Of a stretch of DNA of 64,000 nucleotides, positions 41,724 to 53,025 are shown in pieces. Within the stretch, counting starts at the first letter, position 1. Each line of letters starts with the position of its first letter. A program made the translations under genes and the position numbers. The stretch is from Saccharomyces mikatae IFO 1815 (lineage: Eukaryota; Ascomycota; Saccharomycetes; Saccharomycetales; Saccharomycetaceae), in assembly GCF_947241705.1 (NCBI RefSeq), contig NC_079259.1, positions 1,426,001 to 1,490,000 of the forward strand, given 5' to 3'. The notes below the pieces were generated by a model. That model did no database searches, was not told the DNA's origin, and worked only from the letters and a program-made list of their open reading frames with translations.

Positions 41724-43433
41724 ATGAAGGTTTCAAAAGTATCTAAGATTAAAGGAAAATTTATAAGCAGAACCAGTCATTGGGGATTAACAGGTCAGAA
41801 GTTGCGGTATTTTATCACCATTGCGTCCATGACGGGTTTCTCATTGTTTGGATACGACCAAGGATTAATGGCAAGTTTAATCACTGGTAAACAATTCAAC
41901 TACGAATTTCCAGCTACAAAAGAAAACGGTGACCATGACAGACATGCAACTGTAGTGCAAGGTGCAACTACTTCCTGTTATGAATTAGGTTGTTTTGTAG
42001 GTTCATTGTTTGTTATGTTTTATGGTGAAAGAATCGGTAGAAAGCCGTTAATCCTTTTGGGGTCTATAATAACTATTATAGGTGCTATTATCTCCACATG
42101 TGCATTTCGTGGCTACTGGGCATTGGGTCAGTTTATCGTCGGGAGAGTTGTCACAGGTGTTGGTACGGGCTTAAATACTTCCACTATTCCCGTTTGGCAA
42201 TCTGAGATGTCTAAGCCAGAAAATAGAGGTTTGCTAGTTAATCTAGAAGGTTCTACAATCGCATTCGGTACCATGATCGCTTACTGGATTGACTTTGGAT
42301 TGTCATACACAAATAGCTCCGTTCAATGGAGATTTCCCGTATCGATGCAAATCGTTTTTGCCCTGTTCCTACTTGCTTTCATGATTAATTTACCTGAGTC
42401 ACCTCGTTGGTTGATTTCTCAGAGTCGAACTGAAGAAGCACGCTATCTGGTGGGAACGCTAGACGATGCAGATCCAAATGACGAAGAAGTTATCACAGAA
42501 GTTGCTATGCTTCACGACGCTGTCAACAGGACCAAACACGAAAAGCATTCTTTGTCTAGTTTGTTCTCCAGAGGCAAATCCCAAAATTTACAAAGAGCCT
42601 TGATTGCAGCTTCAACACAATTTTTTCAGCAGTTTACTGGTTGTAACGCTGCCATATACTATTCTACTGTGCTATTCAACAAGACAATTAAACTAGATTA
42701 TAGATTATCAATGATTATAGGTGGTGTCTTCGCAACAATCTATGCCTTATCTACTATCGGTTCGTTCTTTTTGATAGAAAAGCTAGGTAGACGTAAGCTA
42801 TTTTTATTAGGTGCCACAGGCCAAGCTGTTTCATTCACAATTACATTCGCATGCCTGGTTAAAGAGAATAAAGAGAATGCAAGAGGTGCCGCCGTCGGTC
42901 TATTTTTGTTCATTACGTTCTTCGGTTTATCCTTGTTATCATTGCCATGGATATATCCACCAGAAATTGCATCAATGAAAGTTCGTGCATCAACAAACGC
43001 TTTCTCTACATGCACTAATTGGCTGTGTAACTTTGCTGTGGTTATGTTCACCCCCATTTTTATCGGACAGTCCGGATGGGGTTGCTACTTATTCTTTGCT
43101 GTTATGAATTATCTGTACATTCCAGTTATTTTCTTTTTCTACCCTGAAACTGCAGGTAGAAGTTTAGAAGAAATAGATATTATCTTTGCTAAAGCCTATG
43201 AAGATGGTACTCAACCATGGAGAGTCGCAAATCTCCTACCTAAATTGTCGTTACAAGAGGTCGAAGATCATGCCAATGCTTTGGGCTCGTACGACGACGA
43301 GATGGAAAAGGATGATTTTGCTGAAGATAGACTTGAGGATACATACAACCAAATGAACGGTGATAACTCATCTAGTTCTTCAAACATTAAAAATGAAGAC
43401 ACAGTTAATGATAAGGCAACTTCAGAAAACTGA
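41724..43433 (+). CDS. STL1: STL1, glycerol/H+ symporter
   Basis: Plasma-membrane proton symporter of the sugar-porter (MFS) family that imports glycerol, induced by osmotic shock through Hog1 and repressed by glucose. The protein is 569 residues. Twelve membrane helices are evident. Family motifs appear in order: GYDQGLMASL in helix 1, GERIGRKP after helix 2, the PESPRWL motif closing the first half, QQFTGCNAAIYYS in helix 7, EKLGRRK, and PETAGRSLEEID after helix 12. The C-terminal tail is acidic with a Ser run. Confidence 0.96.
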   Translation: MKVSKVSKIKGKFISRTSHWGLTGQKLRYFITIASMTGFSLFGYDQGLMASLITGKQFNYEFPATKENGDHDRHATVVQGATTSCYELGCFVGSLFVMFYGERIGRKPLILLGSIITIIGAIISTCAFRGYWALGQFIVGRVVTGVGTGLNTSTIPVWQSEMSKPENRGLLVNLEGSTIAFGTMIAYWIDFGLSYTNSSVQWRFPVSMQIVFALFLLAFMINLPESPRWLISQSRTEEARYLVGTLDDADPNDEEVITEVAMLHDAVNRTKHEKHSLSSLFSRGKSQNLQRALIAASTQFFQQFTGCNAAIYYSTVLFNKTIKLDYRLSMIIGGVFATIYALSTIGSFFLIEKLGRRKLFLLGATGQAVSFTITFACLVKENKENARGAAVGLFLFITFFGLSLLSLPWIYPPEIASMKVRASTNAFSTCTNWLCNFAVVMFTPIFIGQSGWGCYLFFAVMNYLYIPVIFFFYPETAGRSLEEIDIIFAKAYEDGTQPWRVANLLPKLSLQEVEDHANALGSYDDEMEKDDFAEDRLEDTYNQMNGDNSSSSSNIKNEDTVNDKATSEN

Positions 43434-44616
43434 CTAATGTATTCGCCAAACCCACAATTTATTCTGTACTTTACTTAAAAGAGGCATTCTTGCAAGGTTT
43501 ATATTTAAGCTTTGCTGCATCACTAATATTCATAATACTATAATTTCAGTATATTCATTCCAATATCTATCTGTTAGTCTTTTGAGAAACCACAATCATT
43601 CGCACTTCCCCGCTCTTCCGTAAAGCCATAGGAAAGTCTGCAAGTTAGCCCAACCGACTCCGCAATCTTAATATTTACTGAAATATATACATGATGGCTA
43701 TAAATAACCTTCAAATGAAGTTTCTCACAAGATCGAAACTTCATTGCCTAATAACAGGTATCTAGAACTTGAGCAGATGAATCTAAGTATTGGGAGAAAT
43801 TTTTTGATGCATGTGTCTCCATAGGAATGCTATCTTAAACTGTTGTTCACTCACCACACCCTCTGATATTACAACATCTAAGCTTACCGTACCATAATAC
43901 ACCCCAAGCATATAAACATTCAAAAAAAAGTTTTAATACATAATCAAGTATTTTATTCTCTCTGCCACCATGTCGTTCCTTTCGTAAAAGAGGGTTTGAA
44001 GAAATATCTGTGCTTAGCTCTAAGCCTTGTACATCGTTTTGGGCAATACAGTTGAGGTTTGTTGCAAGGTCTATTCGATCACTCCTTATATACTTCATTT
44101 CCCTCATCAGCTACTTTCAGGAAATATGAACTAGTTTGTTTTGAATGTTGGTATGACATAAGCTCTGCTCATTTCCATATGTATCACAAGATAAGCATCG
44201 TCGTATAATGAAGCTTACCGTTACTACTGGTAGCAGCGATGGCAAAAGTTGGACCAGTACGTGGACACGCAACCAAATGCTTTATATGACAAAGAGTAAA
44301 TGCCGTCAGACACTTTAAAAATATATGGATTTTACACACTAAACAAGTTTCTATCTTGTTATACTTAACATGTCTGCACGTATATAGGTTTACTTCGTGG
44401 TATTTTTTTATAATTTGGGCACAATGACGAAATCTGTCAATCCAGGAAAATGACGCGCATTTTCTGTTTACCGTTAAACTTCTCAAAAAAAGCATACTCG
44501 ATCCAATGTACTTAAGATCAATGGCAGATAAACTATCACATAACTTGATGGTGCTAGTATAAACTAATTTCACTATTTACAACCGAATACACTGCAACTG
44601 TTTTAAATTGGTAGGT
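43434..44616. other. STL1-PAD1 spacer
   Basis: 1.18 kb, AT-rich. Two open frames on the minus strand (43847-44107 and 44184-44573) show no domain, signal or membrane pattern I recognise, and I leave them out. Nothing else is seen apart from promoter sequence. Confidence 0.5.
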
Positions 44617-45345
44617 ATGTTCCTGTTGCCCAGTAAAGTCACATCAGCTTTTCTAAAATCTACAGGCCTGTTTGCTAGGTTTCCTTTGTTAAGTAGAACC
44701 ATTTCAAACTCTTCCTCTCTTCCTTCTTATGAACTATCAAAGGATGTAGCCAGAATATCAACTTTGCCTCCAAGACCAAAAAAAATTGTTGTCGCGATTA
44801 CTGGCGCGACTGGTGTTGCGTTGGGAATCAGACTTCTCCAAGTGTTAAAAGAGTTGAGCGTTGAAACACATTTAGTAATATCAAAATGGGGTGCAGCGAC
44901 AATGAAATATGAAACAGATTGGGAACCACATGACGTAGCAGCATTGGCAACTAGAACATACTCTTTTCGGGATGTTTCCGCATGCATTTCATCTGGATCT
45001 TTTCAGCATGATGGTATGATTGTGGTACCCTGTTCCATGAAATCACTAGCTGCGATTAGAATAGGTTTCACAGAGGATCTAATCACGAGAGCTGCTGATG
45101 TTGCAATTAAAGAAAACCGTAAGTTACTATTAGTTACTCGAGAAACACCTTTATCCTCTATCCACCTTGAAAACATGCTGTCCTTATGTAGGGCAGGTGT
45201 TATAATATTCCCTCCAGTGCCTGCATTTTATACAAGACCCAAAAGTATGGATGACCTGTTGGAACAAAGCGTCGGTAGGATTTTAGACTGCTTTGGCATC
45301 CACGCTGACACTTTTCCTCGTTGGGAGGGGATAAAGAGCAAGTAG
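44617..45345 (+). CDS. PAD1: PAD1, mitochondrial flavin prenyltransferase
   Basis: UbiX-type enzyme that attaches a dimethylallyl group to FMN to make prenylated FMN, the cofactor of Fdc1. I start at the ATG at 44617 (MFLLPSKVT), giving 242 residues; the frame three codons earlier begins with a non-ATG codon. An Arg/Ser-rich, acid-free presequence (about 1-40) targets mitochondria. The FMN-binding flavoprotein fold follows, with ITGATGVALGIRLLQVL, HLVISKWG, the VVPCSMKSLAAIRIG loop and LLLVTRETPLSSIHLENM. The partner gene FDC1 is next, same strand, after a 453-bp gap. Confidence 0.96.
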   Translation: MFLLPSKVTSAFLKSTGLFARFPLLSRTISNSSSLPSYELSKDVARISTLPPRPKKIVVAITGATGVALGIRLLQVLKELSVETHLVISKWGAATMKYETDWEPHDVAALATRTYSFRDVSACISSGSFQHDGMIVVPCSMKSLAAIRIGFTEDLITRAADVAIKENRKLLLVTRETPLSSIHLENMLSLCRAGVIIFPPVPAFYTRPKSMDDLLEQSVGRILDCFGIHADTFPRWEGIKSK

Positions 45346-45798
45346 TGCTTCATTTGAGCATTTTTTAAGTTATTTAACGGCTGATAGAGTTAAATTGTTT
45401 GTTATTGGCTGAATACTTCTTACATTTCCCTTCGCCCTAGCCCGACTTGTTCCAACGGAAGTGCGAACCGTGGATCTGCCGATACCATTCTATATGCAGC
45501 GCAAATTTTTACACATGTACTTCTTCCTAACAGTAGCGCCAGCTTAAATAGTTTTTAAAATGTTATTTCACTCGACCTACAGTCCAATCTCTATCCATAT
45601 TTTTCTGGCAAGCTTCAGATTGTGTACGTAATTTTTGTCAACGTGGCCGCCGTGGTGGCGTACTTTTTCTTATAGAATGAGCTCATGATATTAAGAATGT
45701 AAACAGGTACCATATCTCTTCTTGATTTCAAATCTTTATAAAACATTAGTAAAATTGTTACATCACCAATCTGAAAAACCGTCAGTTTATATAACTCA

Positions 45799-47310
45799 AT
45801 GAGAAAACTAAATCCTGCTTTAGAATTCCGAGACTTCATCCAGGTTCTCAAGGATGAAGATGACTTAATCGAAATCACTGAAGAGATTGATCCGAATCTA
45901 GAAGTGGGCGCAATCATGAGGAAGGCGTACGAATCCAATTTACCAGCTCCGTTATTCAAAAATGTTAAAGGTGCTTCGAAGAATCTTTTCAGCATTTTGG
46001 GTTGTCCAGCCGGTTTGAGAAGTAAGGAAAAAGGTGATCATGGTAGAATTGCCCATCATCTAGGCCTTGACCCAAAGACAACGATCAAGGAAATTATAGA
46101 CTATTTATTGGAATGTAAGGGCAAAGAGCCACTTTCCCCGACCCCCGTTCCTGTATCATCCGCACCTTGCAAGACACATATACTTTCTGAAGAAAAAATT
46201 CATTTACAAAGTCTGCCAACGCCATATTTACATGTTTCTGACGGCGGTAAGTACTTGCAAACGTACGGAATGTGGATTCTTCAAACTCCAGATAGAAAAT
46301 GGACTAATTGGTCAATTGCTAGAGGTATGGTTGTCGATGATAAGCATATCACAGGTCTGGTAATTAAACCACAACACATCAGGCAAATTGCCGACTCTTG
46401 GGCAGCTATTGGCAAAGGAAATGAAATCCCTTTTGCTTTATGTTTTGGTGTTCCGCCAGCGGCAATTTTAGTTAGTTCCATGCCAATTCCTGAGGGTGTC
46501 TCTGAATCGGATTATGTCGGAGCAATCTTGGGTGAATCAGTACCCGTTGTAAAATGTGAAACTAGTGACTTAATGGTTCCTGCAACTAGCGAGATGGTTT
46601 TTGAGGGTACCTTATCGCTGACAGATACACATCTAGAGGGCCCATTCGGTGAAATGCATGGGTATGTTTTTGAAGGCCAAGGTCACCCTTGCCCATTGTA
46701 TACTGTCAAAGCCATGAGTCACAGAGATAATGCTATTCTTCCTGTATCCAACCCGGGTCTTTGTACGGATGAAACTCACACTTTGATTGGTTCACTAGTG
46801 GCCACTGAGGCTAAGGAGCTTGCTATCGAATCTGGCTTGCCAGTTCTGGATGCCTTTATGCCGTATGAGGCTCAGGCCCTTTGGCTGGTTCTGAAGGTTG
46901 ACGTAAAACAGCTGCAGGAGCTGAAGACTACACCAGAAGAATTTTGCAAGAAGGTAGGTGACATCTACTTTAGGACAAAGGTTGGATTTATCGTCCATGA
47001 GATAGTTTTAGTTGCAGACGATATTGATATATTCAATTTCAAAGAAGTCATCTGGGCCTATGTCACAAGACATACTCCTGTTGCAGACCAGACAATTTTT
47101 GAAGATGTCACATCTTTTCCTTTGGCTCCCTTTGTTTCGCAGTCATTTAGAAGTAAAACTCTAAAAGGTGGAAAATGTGTTACGAATTGCATATTCAGAC
47201 AGCAATATGAGCGCAACTTTGATTACATCACTTGTAATTTTGAAAAGGGATATCCAAAGGAATTAGTTGATAAAGTAAATGAAAATTGGAATAATTATGG
47301 ATATAAATAA
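45799..47310 (+). CDS. FDC1: FDC1, prenyl-FMN ferulic/cinnamic acid decarboxylase
   Basis: UbiD-family decarboxylase that turns phenylacrylic acids (ferulic, coumaric, cinnamic) into vinyl phenols or styrene by a cycloaddition on prenylated FMN. The protein is 503 residues, same as S. cerevisiae. The catalytic R175-E280-E285 network is intact: R175 in NWSIARGM, E280 in DTHLEGPFG and E285 in GEMHGY. Both PAD1 and FDC1 look whole, so the strain should be phenolic-off-flavour positive, as wild yeasts are, unlike many domesticated ale strains where these genes are broken. Confidence 0.97.
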   Translation: MRKLNPALEFRDFIQVLKDEDDLIEITEEIDPNLEVGAIMRKAYESNLPAPLFKNVKGASKNLFSILGCPAGLRSKEKGDHGRIAHHLGLDPKTTIKEIIDYLLECKGKEPLSPTPVPVSSAPCKTHILSEEKIHLQSLPTPYLHVSDGGKYLQTYGMWILQTPDRKWTNWSIARGMVVDDKHITGLVIKPQHIRQIADSWAAIGKGNEIPFALCFGVPPAAILVSSMPIPEGVSESDYVGAILGESVPVVKCETSDLMVPATSEMVFEGTLSLTDTHLEGPFGEMHGYVFEGQGHPCPLYTVKAMSHRDNAILPVSNPGLCTDETHTLIGSLVATEAKELAIESGLPVLDAFMPYEAQALWLVLKVDVKQLQELKTTPEEFCKKVGDIYFRTKVGFIVHEIVLVADDIDIFNFKEVIWAYVTRHTPVADQTIFEDVTSFPLAPFVSQSFRSKTLKGGKCVTNCIFRQQYERNFDYITCNFEKGYPKELVDKVNENWNNYGYK

Positions 47311-50300
47311 TTGCCATAGACTTTCTACGGAAGAAAAACCATATAATCAGATTCTAAATAAAATTATCCGAACTTTTATACTCCACGGTTTTGGGGTAAT
47401 TTGATTGCAGTGACAAGCAGTGCGCCAATAACACTATCCATCTTTCGTACAAAGTGAAGATAAGGTTATTTTCCTGAGGTGAGAACCGTAAATCTTTATA
47501 AACAAGGAGTATTTTATAACTAAACTTAAAACCTTGTTACTTATGGAATTAATCTTGACTAATAGGCAGATGATCAACAATTATTGATTTTGAGTGAAAG
47601 TCCATAAAGTTACAGTATGTAATTACAGTATGTAATTAAGGAATGTCTGTAAATATATGCTCCTTTTTTTTCAACTTACTATGATTTTAGTAGAACACCA
47701 TGATGATGTAGATGCGTAATACTCTATAAACGTAACATCGTTAAAGCATTGGTTATTTTAATTTCTTTTCATAAACCAATATCTCTGACAGCACATAAAA
47801 AATAAATGGACTATATTAACAGCAAATATCGGTTAATCTAGGGCATAATTATTTAACATCAAAAAGAAAGTTGCTAGTTGTTCTAGTATTGCTCGGAGTA
47901 CTTCAAACGGTAAAAAGATAATTTTTGTTTTCCGCTTTTGTCATTGAATAGCTGAGAAATTTCCTCCCTAGCGACCATTTAGGGAATGTAGCTAACAAAA
48001 ATGATTCAAGTATGTTGCGCCTAAGCAGATCTGAACTCTATAAGTTGAATCACTATATCATTGAAATATAGTGGCGAGCGCGTACATAAAATCAAAGGAA
48101 CTATGCAATAGACTCAATTAAATGCCACATAGCTATTTAAGACTCCAAATCTCCAATACAATCATTCGTTAAAGATTTCTTGTATTCTGCTGATATCTTT
48201 TTCTACAGTTTCTTGAGTGTCTAGTGACCACAGTATTTTTAGTACTCATGGCCTGTTTGCTATTGCAAGGAACGGTATTACTTTTACAAAAACCCTGCTT
48301 TTCGGCAAGTTCAGCTGTCATTTGGTAAGATTTTGAAAATAGTGGAAACTATGGATTATCAACGAATAGTCTTTAAACATAAGTGCTAATATTCAAAACA
48401 TCATTTGATGCGTGCGGTGCATTTTTTTGTGCTGAATGAACTTTTGGAGATATCTGCCTTCGCCCATGAATATGTATTACCATTAAATGCATAATAACCG
48501 TATACATGAAAATGGAAATAATGAACTGATTATCAAAAATAGCTAATGCAGGTGGGATTTAAGACATTGTGGTTATCGTGTCAGCCTGTATTTTGCGCTT
48601 TAAGGTATTTCATAAAAGTTAGAATAAAATTTAAAAGTTCCATTCTATGAAACTGTAATTATAGGTATATACTATCATCTACCAATCTTACCCATGTATA
48701 GTTCTAATGTTAAAGACAGAGTAGGTAAAAAAAAATGGTAATCAAAACGTGATCTCCTATATTCGGTATGAACAAGCTTTGAATATTCCCTAGCAAAATG
48801 TAATAGTATGTCATAATGAAAGAAGATTGTAATGCAATGCTCGTAATGTCGACCGGCAGAAACCCGTGTCACACGGCCTTATTCAACGTGACGTTGTGAT
48901 ATATGTAGAACATGCTTTAGATGAGGCGGTATTTGACTGTAGCATCTTCTAAAATGTGCTGATATTGTTAAATCTCAATCAAATTGAGAGAATTTGAGAG
49001 ACTGAAAAAGTGGTATTCTGCCTGTGGTGCTAATATCCTTAAAATGCTAAACCGAAAGAAGTAATATTATCATATAAATTGATAATGTATCACACAAAAG
49101 ATGCATGCATTTTAGTAATATTAACTGCTACTAAGATGTAGTAGACGATCGATAATCGAATCTTGCGGTATACTCTAGGATCCTTCATGTTGAGTTAATC
49201 GGTTATACTTCTGTCGCTGTGGCAAACTGATGTATGCACCAACTTGAGACCATTGTCTCCACATTACAGAGGCGCTTCTAAGTCATCTGTTTCTAAACAC
49301 TTTAGCTTTCTATAATATTCTCTTCTAGCGACTTTCCTTTATTGTCCTATCATAGAAAGCGATCATACACGGAAATCTAAACCCAGGTCGCTAGAGTGTG
49401 TATAAAGGAAGATTATTTTGAAAATTATGAAAGTTCTCTAGATGTCTGTTTTCTTTATGCAGGATATTAAATACAAGTTTGTGCTTAAGAAATTTCCATG
49501 AAGATATCGAACTTTATAGTAGGAATTGCATAAATAGATGAATTATGTGCCGCTCGACGTTTATAGATAGCATAAGCACAATGACTTAAAGGTTATAATA
49601 CTCATTGATATCACTCTGATTATAAAATCGTAATAGATATGCGTATAGGTGAACTAATCTGAATGATGAATATTCACGCCGCAATATGACGTGGTCAGTA
49701 CTCTCTCCTGTACTTTTCAAATTCAAGATATTAAGTTACCATCGGTCTGAGATGATGGGCCCAAGAATATTTGACACAATAACGTTATTTCCTTTACCCG
49801 CACTAGACATGAGAGTTTTTTTTCTCTTAAATGCAAGTTACAGTATTTTTGTCGCAGATGGAGAATTGTGGTTTGCAAAATATAAACCCTCTTAAGTTCA
49901 TGTGTTGAAAAGGTTTGCAATTTCGTGTTTAATTTTCATATAAGGACTAAATATCGAAAGTAAATCAAGGTCTCATCTTTCACCACGATACTGTTAACGC
50001 AGTCTACTTAGGGTTTAATAGTCATTTTAGAGTGTGCTCTTAACCAAGTTTTGTTAATTTTACTTCTCCTTTATGTTAAGCTCACGATAATAATCTAAGC
50101 AGTTCCATCGTTATTCCATCTTAAAGGTCTTGGTTGTGGGCCTGCATAGTTCTTATGCTCCTACAAAGAACTATTAAAGTACCCGTGTAGTTGATTTCTT
50201 GAACTATCTAAATTTAAGTTGGCGATAAGTATAGTGGTGAGAACATTCTCGGACCGTAGCGCAAATATAAACTTCCGCAGTGCAAACTTCTTCATGGTTC

Positions 50301-50678
50301 AAGAAAGAACTTTCGAAGCGCGTCATTTGAAAAAGCCAGCGAAACTAATATGGGCAACACTTCATAATTAAGAGTCATACGTGCTCTCATCTTAACTAGA
50401 ACTGGTAGCTCTATTTCGAAGAGACATCATGTAATCTAACTACCGCTTCCTGTAAATTTGATAAAAATACAAATTCTATTCTAATGATCTTGAAATGTGC
50501 CTTATTATTGAAAACCCATACGACTATGTTCTAGAAATATTAATTATCAACTTCATTTGCCACGATAATTTCTATGCAGGGGAGCATGATGAATAATTAC
50601 TTTACTCTGTTAAACTTATAAAAAAGGGTAATAATCTATTCCTGTTGCGACTGAGCGAAAAGTATAGGTAAATGCGAA
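47311..50678. other. Gene-free AT-rich subtelomeric DNA
   Basis: 3.4 kb without a credible gene. A 13-bp direct repeat pair (ACAGTATGTAATT at 47612-47637) is present. Short frames such as 48675-48872 and 49686-49895 show no features. I found no tRNA B-box or LTR end here. Confidence 0.6.
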
Positions 50679-51161
50679 ATGGTGCTGTTATGTAATTGCC
50701 AGTTACTTTGTGATGCTAGGTCTTTGAGTAAAGTGATGGTAATTCTAGCTAACGTTTTGACCACTGTGACTGCTGCACTCCTGAGCGCATGGGTTGATAC
50801 GGTTCCACTGGACACATACTTTAATTTTAATAAGGCATCCGGATTTGGCGACTTCTATTTGAATGTATCTGTAATTTGGGCAAATGAAACTCTTTATGAC
50901 ACCAGAACTGTCCCAGCTATTATCAATGTCCTCCAAAGGCTTGACAATATGGATGCAAACGAACCTACACTTAGTGTAGTTAACCCATACGATACTTCAA
51001 GCTTCAATTCTATTTCAACTGCAGTGCCTGCTAGTGAAGAATACAAAAGTAGCATACGTGATGTGCAAAAGATGTGCTACTTATCACACAAGTACCTTGC
51101 GCAGGAAGGGTACTCCAAACCGGGGCCATCGCATTACCAGACGAAGATATATTCTTTATGA
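50679..51161 (+). CDS. Unrecognised small ORF with signal-like N-terminus
   Basis: I do not recognise this 160-residue frame. It has a hydrophobic stretch at about 20-38 (starting at a second Met, MVILANVLTTVTAALLSAW) that could be a signal peptide if translation begins there. Two N-glycosylation sequons follow (N62-V-S and N69-E-T), then a soluble region rich in Ser, Thr, Asn and Tyr. The pattern suggests a secreted or wall protein, or the remains of one. No S. cerevisiae gene is known to me at this place between FDC1 and IRC4. It is 311 bases from an LTR, so it may have come with subtelomeric rearrangement. Confidence 0.4.
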   Translation: MVLLCNCQLLCDARSLSKVMVILANVLTTVTAALLSAWVDTVPLDTYFNFNKASGFGDFYLNVSVIWANETLYDTRTVPAIINVLQRLDNMDANEPTLSVVNPYDTSSFNSISTAVPASEEYKSSIRDVQKMCYLSHKYLAQEGYSKPGPSHYQTKIYSL

Positions 51162-51472
51162 AGCAATGATTGGAGGTGTATCAAGTTCGAAACTGCTGAT
51201 CCTATGGATTTACATTTTTCTTATGCACAAGGCTTGCTTGTGTTTCTGAGTAGTTAGTTTTTAGATTTTTGTCAAGTCTGGGGTAAGTTAATTCGAGCAA
51301 AATTAACGGCGCGTTATTGTAATACATATGTTGTTCATATATTCTTTTACAAAGAGGTTTGGAATGATGTCACCGGTGTTAGAATGTTAGGAGAATTTCA
51401 TGTGAATTTTAGTCCAAGTGTTGAAGTTCTCTTCTGCAGTTAGGGCACGTACGTGGCAAAGATATCGTTTTT

Positions 51473-51804
51473 TGTTGGAATGAAAATCAACTATCGTCTA
51501 TCAACTAGTAGTCATACTACTAGTATTTATCATACACGGTGTTAGAATATGACATATGTTATGAGAAGCTGTCATCGAAGTTAGTGGAAGATGAAATGCA
51601 AGGATTGATATTGTAATAGGATAATGACTGACAACATATAAAATGACAATAAAAGCATATACAGAATTATGTAGAATTACGAGTTCCATTTATTGGATTC
51701 CTATATCCTCGAGGAGAACTTTTAGTATATTCTAAATACCAAATAATATTGCCTTTATCAACAATGGAATCCCAACAATCATCTCAAAATTCACCCACTT
51801 CTCA
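51473..51804 (+). mobile_element. Solo LTR, Ty1/Ty2 delta type
   Basis: A 332-bp sequence beginning TGTTGGAAT and ending CACCCACTTCTCA matches the delta LTR throughout, including ACGGTGTTAGA and CCTCGAGGAGAAC. It is flanked by TTTTT on both sides (51468-51472 and 51805-51809), the 5-bp target duplication of Ty integration. No internal gag-pol sequence is present, so it is a solo LTR left by recombination. It is well preserved and thus fairly young. Confidence 0.93.
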
Positions 51805-52485
51805 TTTTTGATGTAGTAATCTTAGTAGTCGTTGAGTTTGTATGTTACTTTTCTCAGGTGATGAGGCGTGATGACGATGACAAAAATGGGTTATAATAGG
51901 GCGCACTATCATCATGCGTGATTGATATTCAACCAATGTTTAGAGTACTTTAACTCCAGAAAATGGGTCATTATATGCCTAGCATGTATTGTTTTGAGAC
52001 ATTAAGTCTTATCTCAAGACCTTGACGTATAGGAAAGATCTTAACCAAGTGACATTACCTTAAAATTTAAAGTATGTGCCATGTATACCATATACGATAG
52101 CAGAATGAGATACAAGCTATACCATACGTCTCTGATCGACATTCATGTATGGTATAGTCTATATCTTTGTTGCTTTAAAGGTTGGCGTATAGTAAGGTAA
52201 ATGAACTATATGATCAATACTGTGTGTGTAGAGTACAATAAAATATATGGGAAGAACATGAAAAGTTCGTATTGTGACATGTTATTGAGGCTATGGTAAG
52301 CGTAAGAGAGTTTTGTCTTTATACTCCTGTACATTATATGAGGTCTTGTTAAATTGACTCATAATAATCGAGATTCGTTTCTCAAATATAATAATATCAA
52401 AAAATATGAAATTAAAAAAAGTTTTTCTGTGGTAGTTTCTAAATACTGCAAGAAAAAAAACAGACGGCCATATGCAACTTTCTCA
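51805..52485. other. LTR-to-IRC4 spacer
   Basis: 681 bases of AT-rich DNA with no gene. It contains the inverted repeat described separately and the IRC4 3' flank. Confidence 0.6.
52117..52157. repeat. Perfect 11-bp inverted repeat (hairpin)
   Basis: CTATACCATAC (52117-52127) and its exact reverse complement (52147-52157) are separated by 19 bases. A related ATGTATACCATATACG stretch lies just to the left. It could form a stem-loop; no function is known. Confidence 0.7.
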
Positions 52486-53025
52486 TTATATCTTCCTCCT
52501 TTTTATACGTTGTTCTTCAGGCACTAGTCTCTTCCATTTTCTAATTTTTCCTCTAAAGTTTGTGAAAGGAGCAACCGTGTTAATATGGATCCATTTATAT
52601 ACAGGCCACATAGCTTTAGTTGTAGCCCATTTTCTATTTCCCGCTTGGAAGAGCTCATCATCAGATAAAGTATATATCCATTTGTACACTTCGTTTACGG
52701 CCTTTCTCAGCTTGGCTCTTTGCTCCTTGATGGAGTAGATTCCGTATTTTTTATAAAATGACTGGTATAATCCTCCTAAATTGTTCCATTTATAACCAGG
52801 CGCAGGAGTTTCCACATTATACCCAGCAATTTCCTTTGCTTCCCACTCTAATAATAAATTAACCCAGCCCAATTGATAAGAGAGGTTTTCAGAGGGTGTT
52901 CTATCCACTGTTTCAACTTTTTCGTCTTTTTGAGATTCAGAGATTGTTTCAAATTCTGCATCATATTTTTCATATTTTTTTTCAATCTCTTCCTTTAGTT
53001 CTTTTTTACTGGTATATTCTCTCAT
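52486..53025 (-). CDS. IRC4: IRC4, ClbS/DfsB-like four-helix protein
   Basis: Protein of unknown biochemical role; loss raises spontaneous Rad52 foci in S. cerevisiae. The length is 179 residues, equal to S. cerevisiae YDR540C. It belongs to the ClbS/DfsB family (bacterial ClbS inactivates the genotoxin colibactin), with the helical core [43 protein letters not shown] and a C-terminal [36 protein letters not shown]. The very basic C-terminus (RIKRRKI) resembles a nuclear signal. A bacterial origin of the family in yeasts is plausible but not tested here. Confidence 0.94.
   Translation of the reverse strand: MREYTSKKELKEEIEKKYEKYDAEFETISESQKDEKVETVDRTPSENLSYQLGWVNLLLEWEAKEIAGYNVETPAPGYKWNNLGGLYQSFYKKYGIYSIKEQRAKLRKAVNEVYKWIYTLSDDELFQAGNRKWATTKAMWPVYKWIHINTVAPFTNFRGKIRKWKRLVPEEQRIKRRKI

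Noticed and set aside
44184-44573. 129-codon minus ORF upstream of PAD1
   Set aside because: No signal, domain or codon bias; lies in the PAD1 promoter.
49999-50020. TTAGGGTTT as a Tbf1/telomere-type site
   Set aside because: A single short match with no repeat array or subtelomeric core-X sequence nearby.
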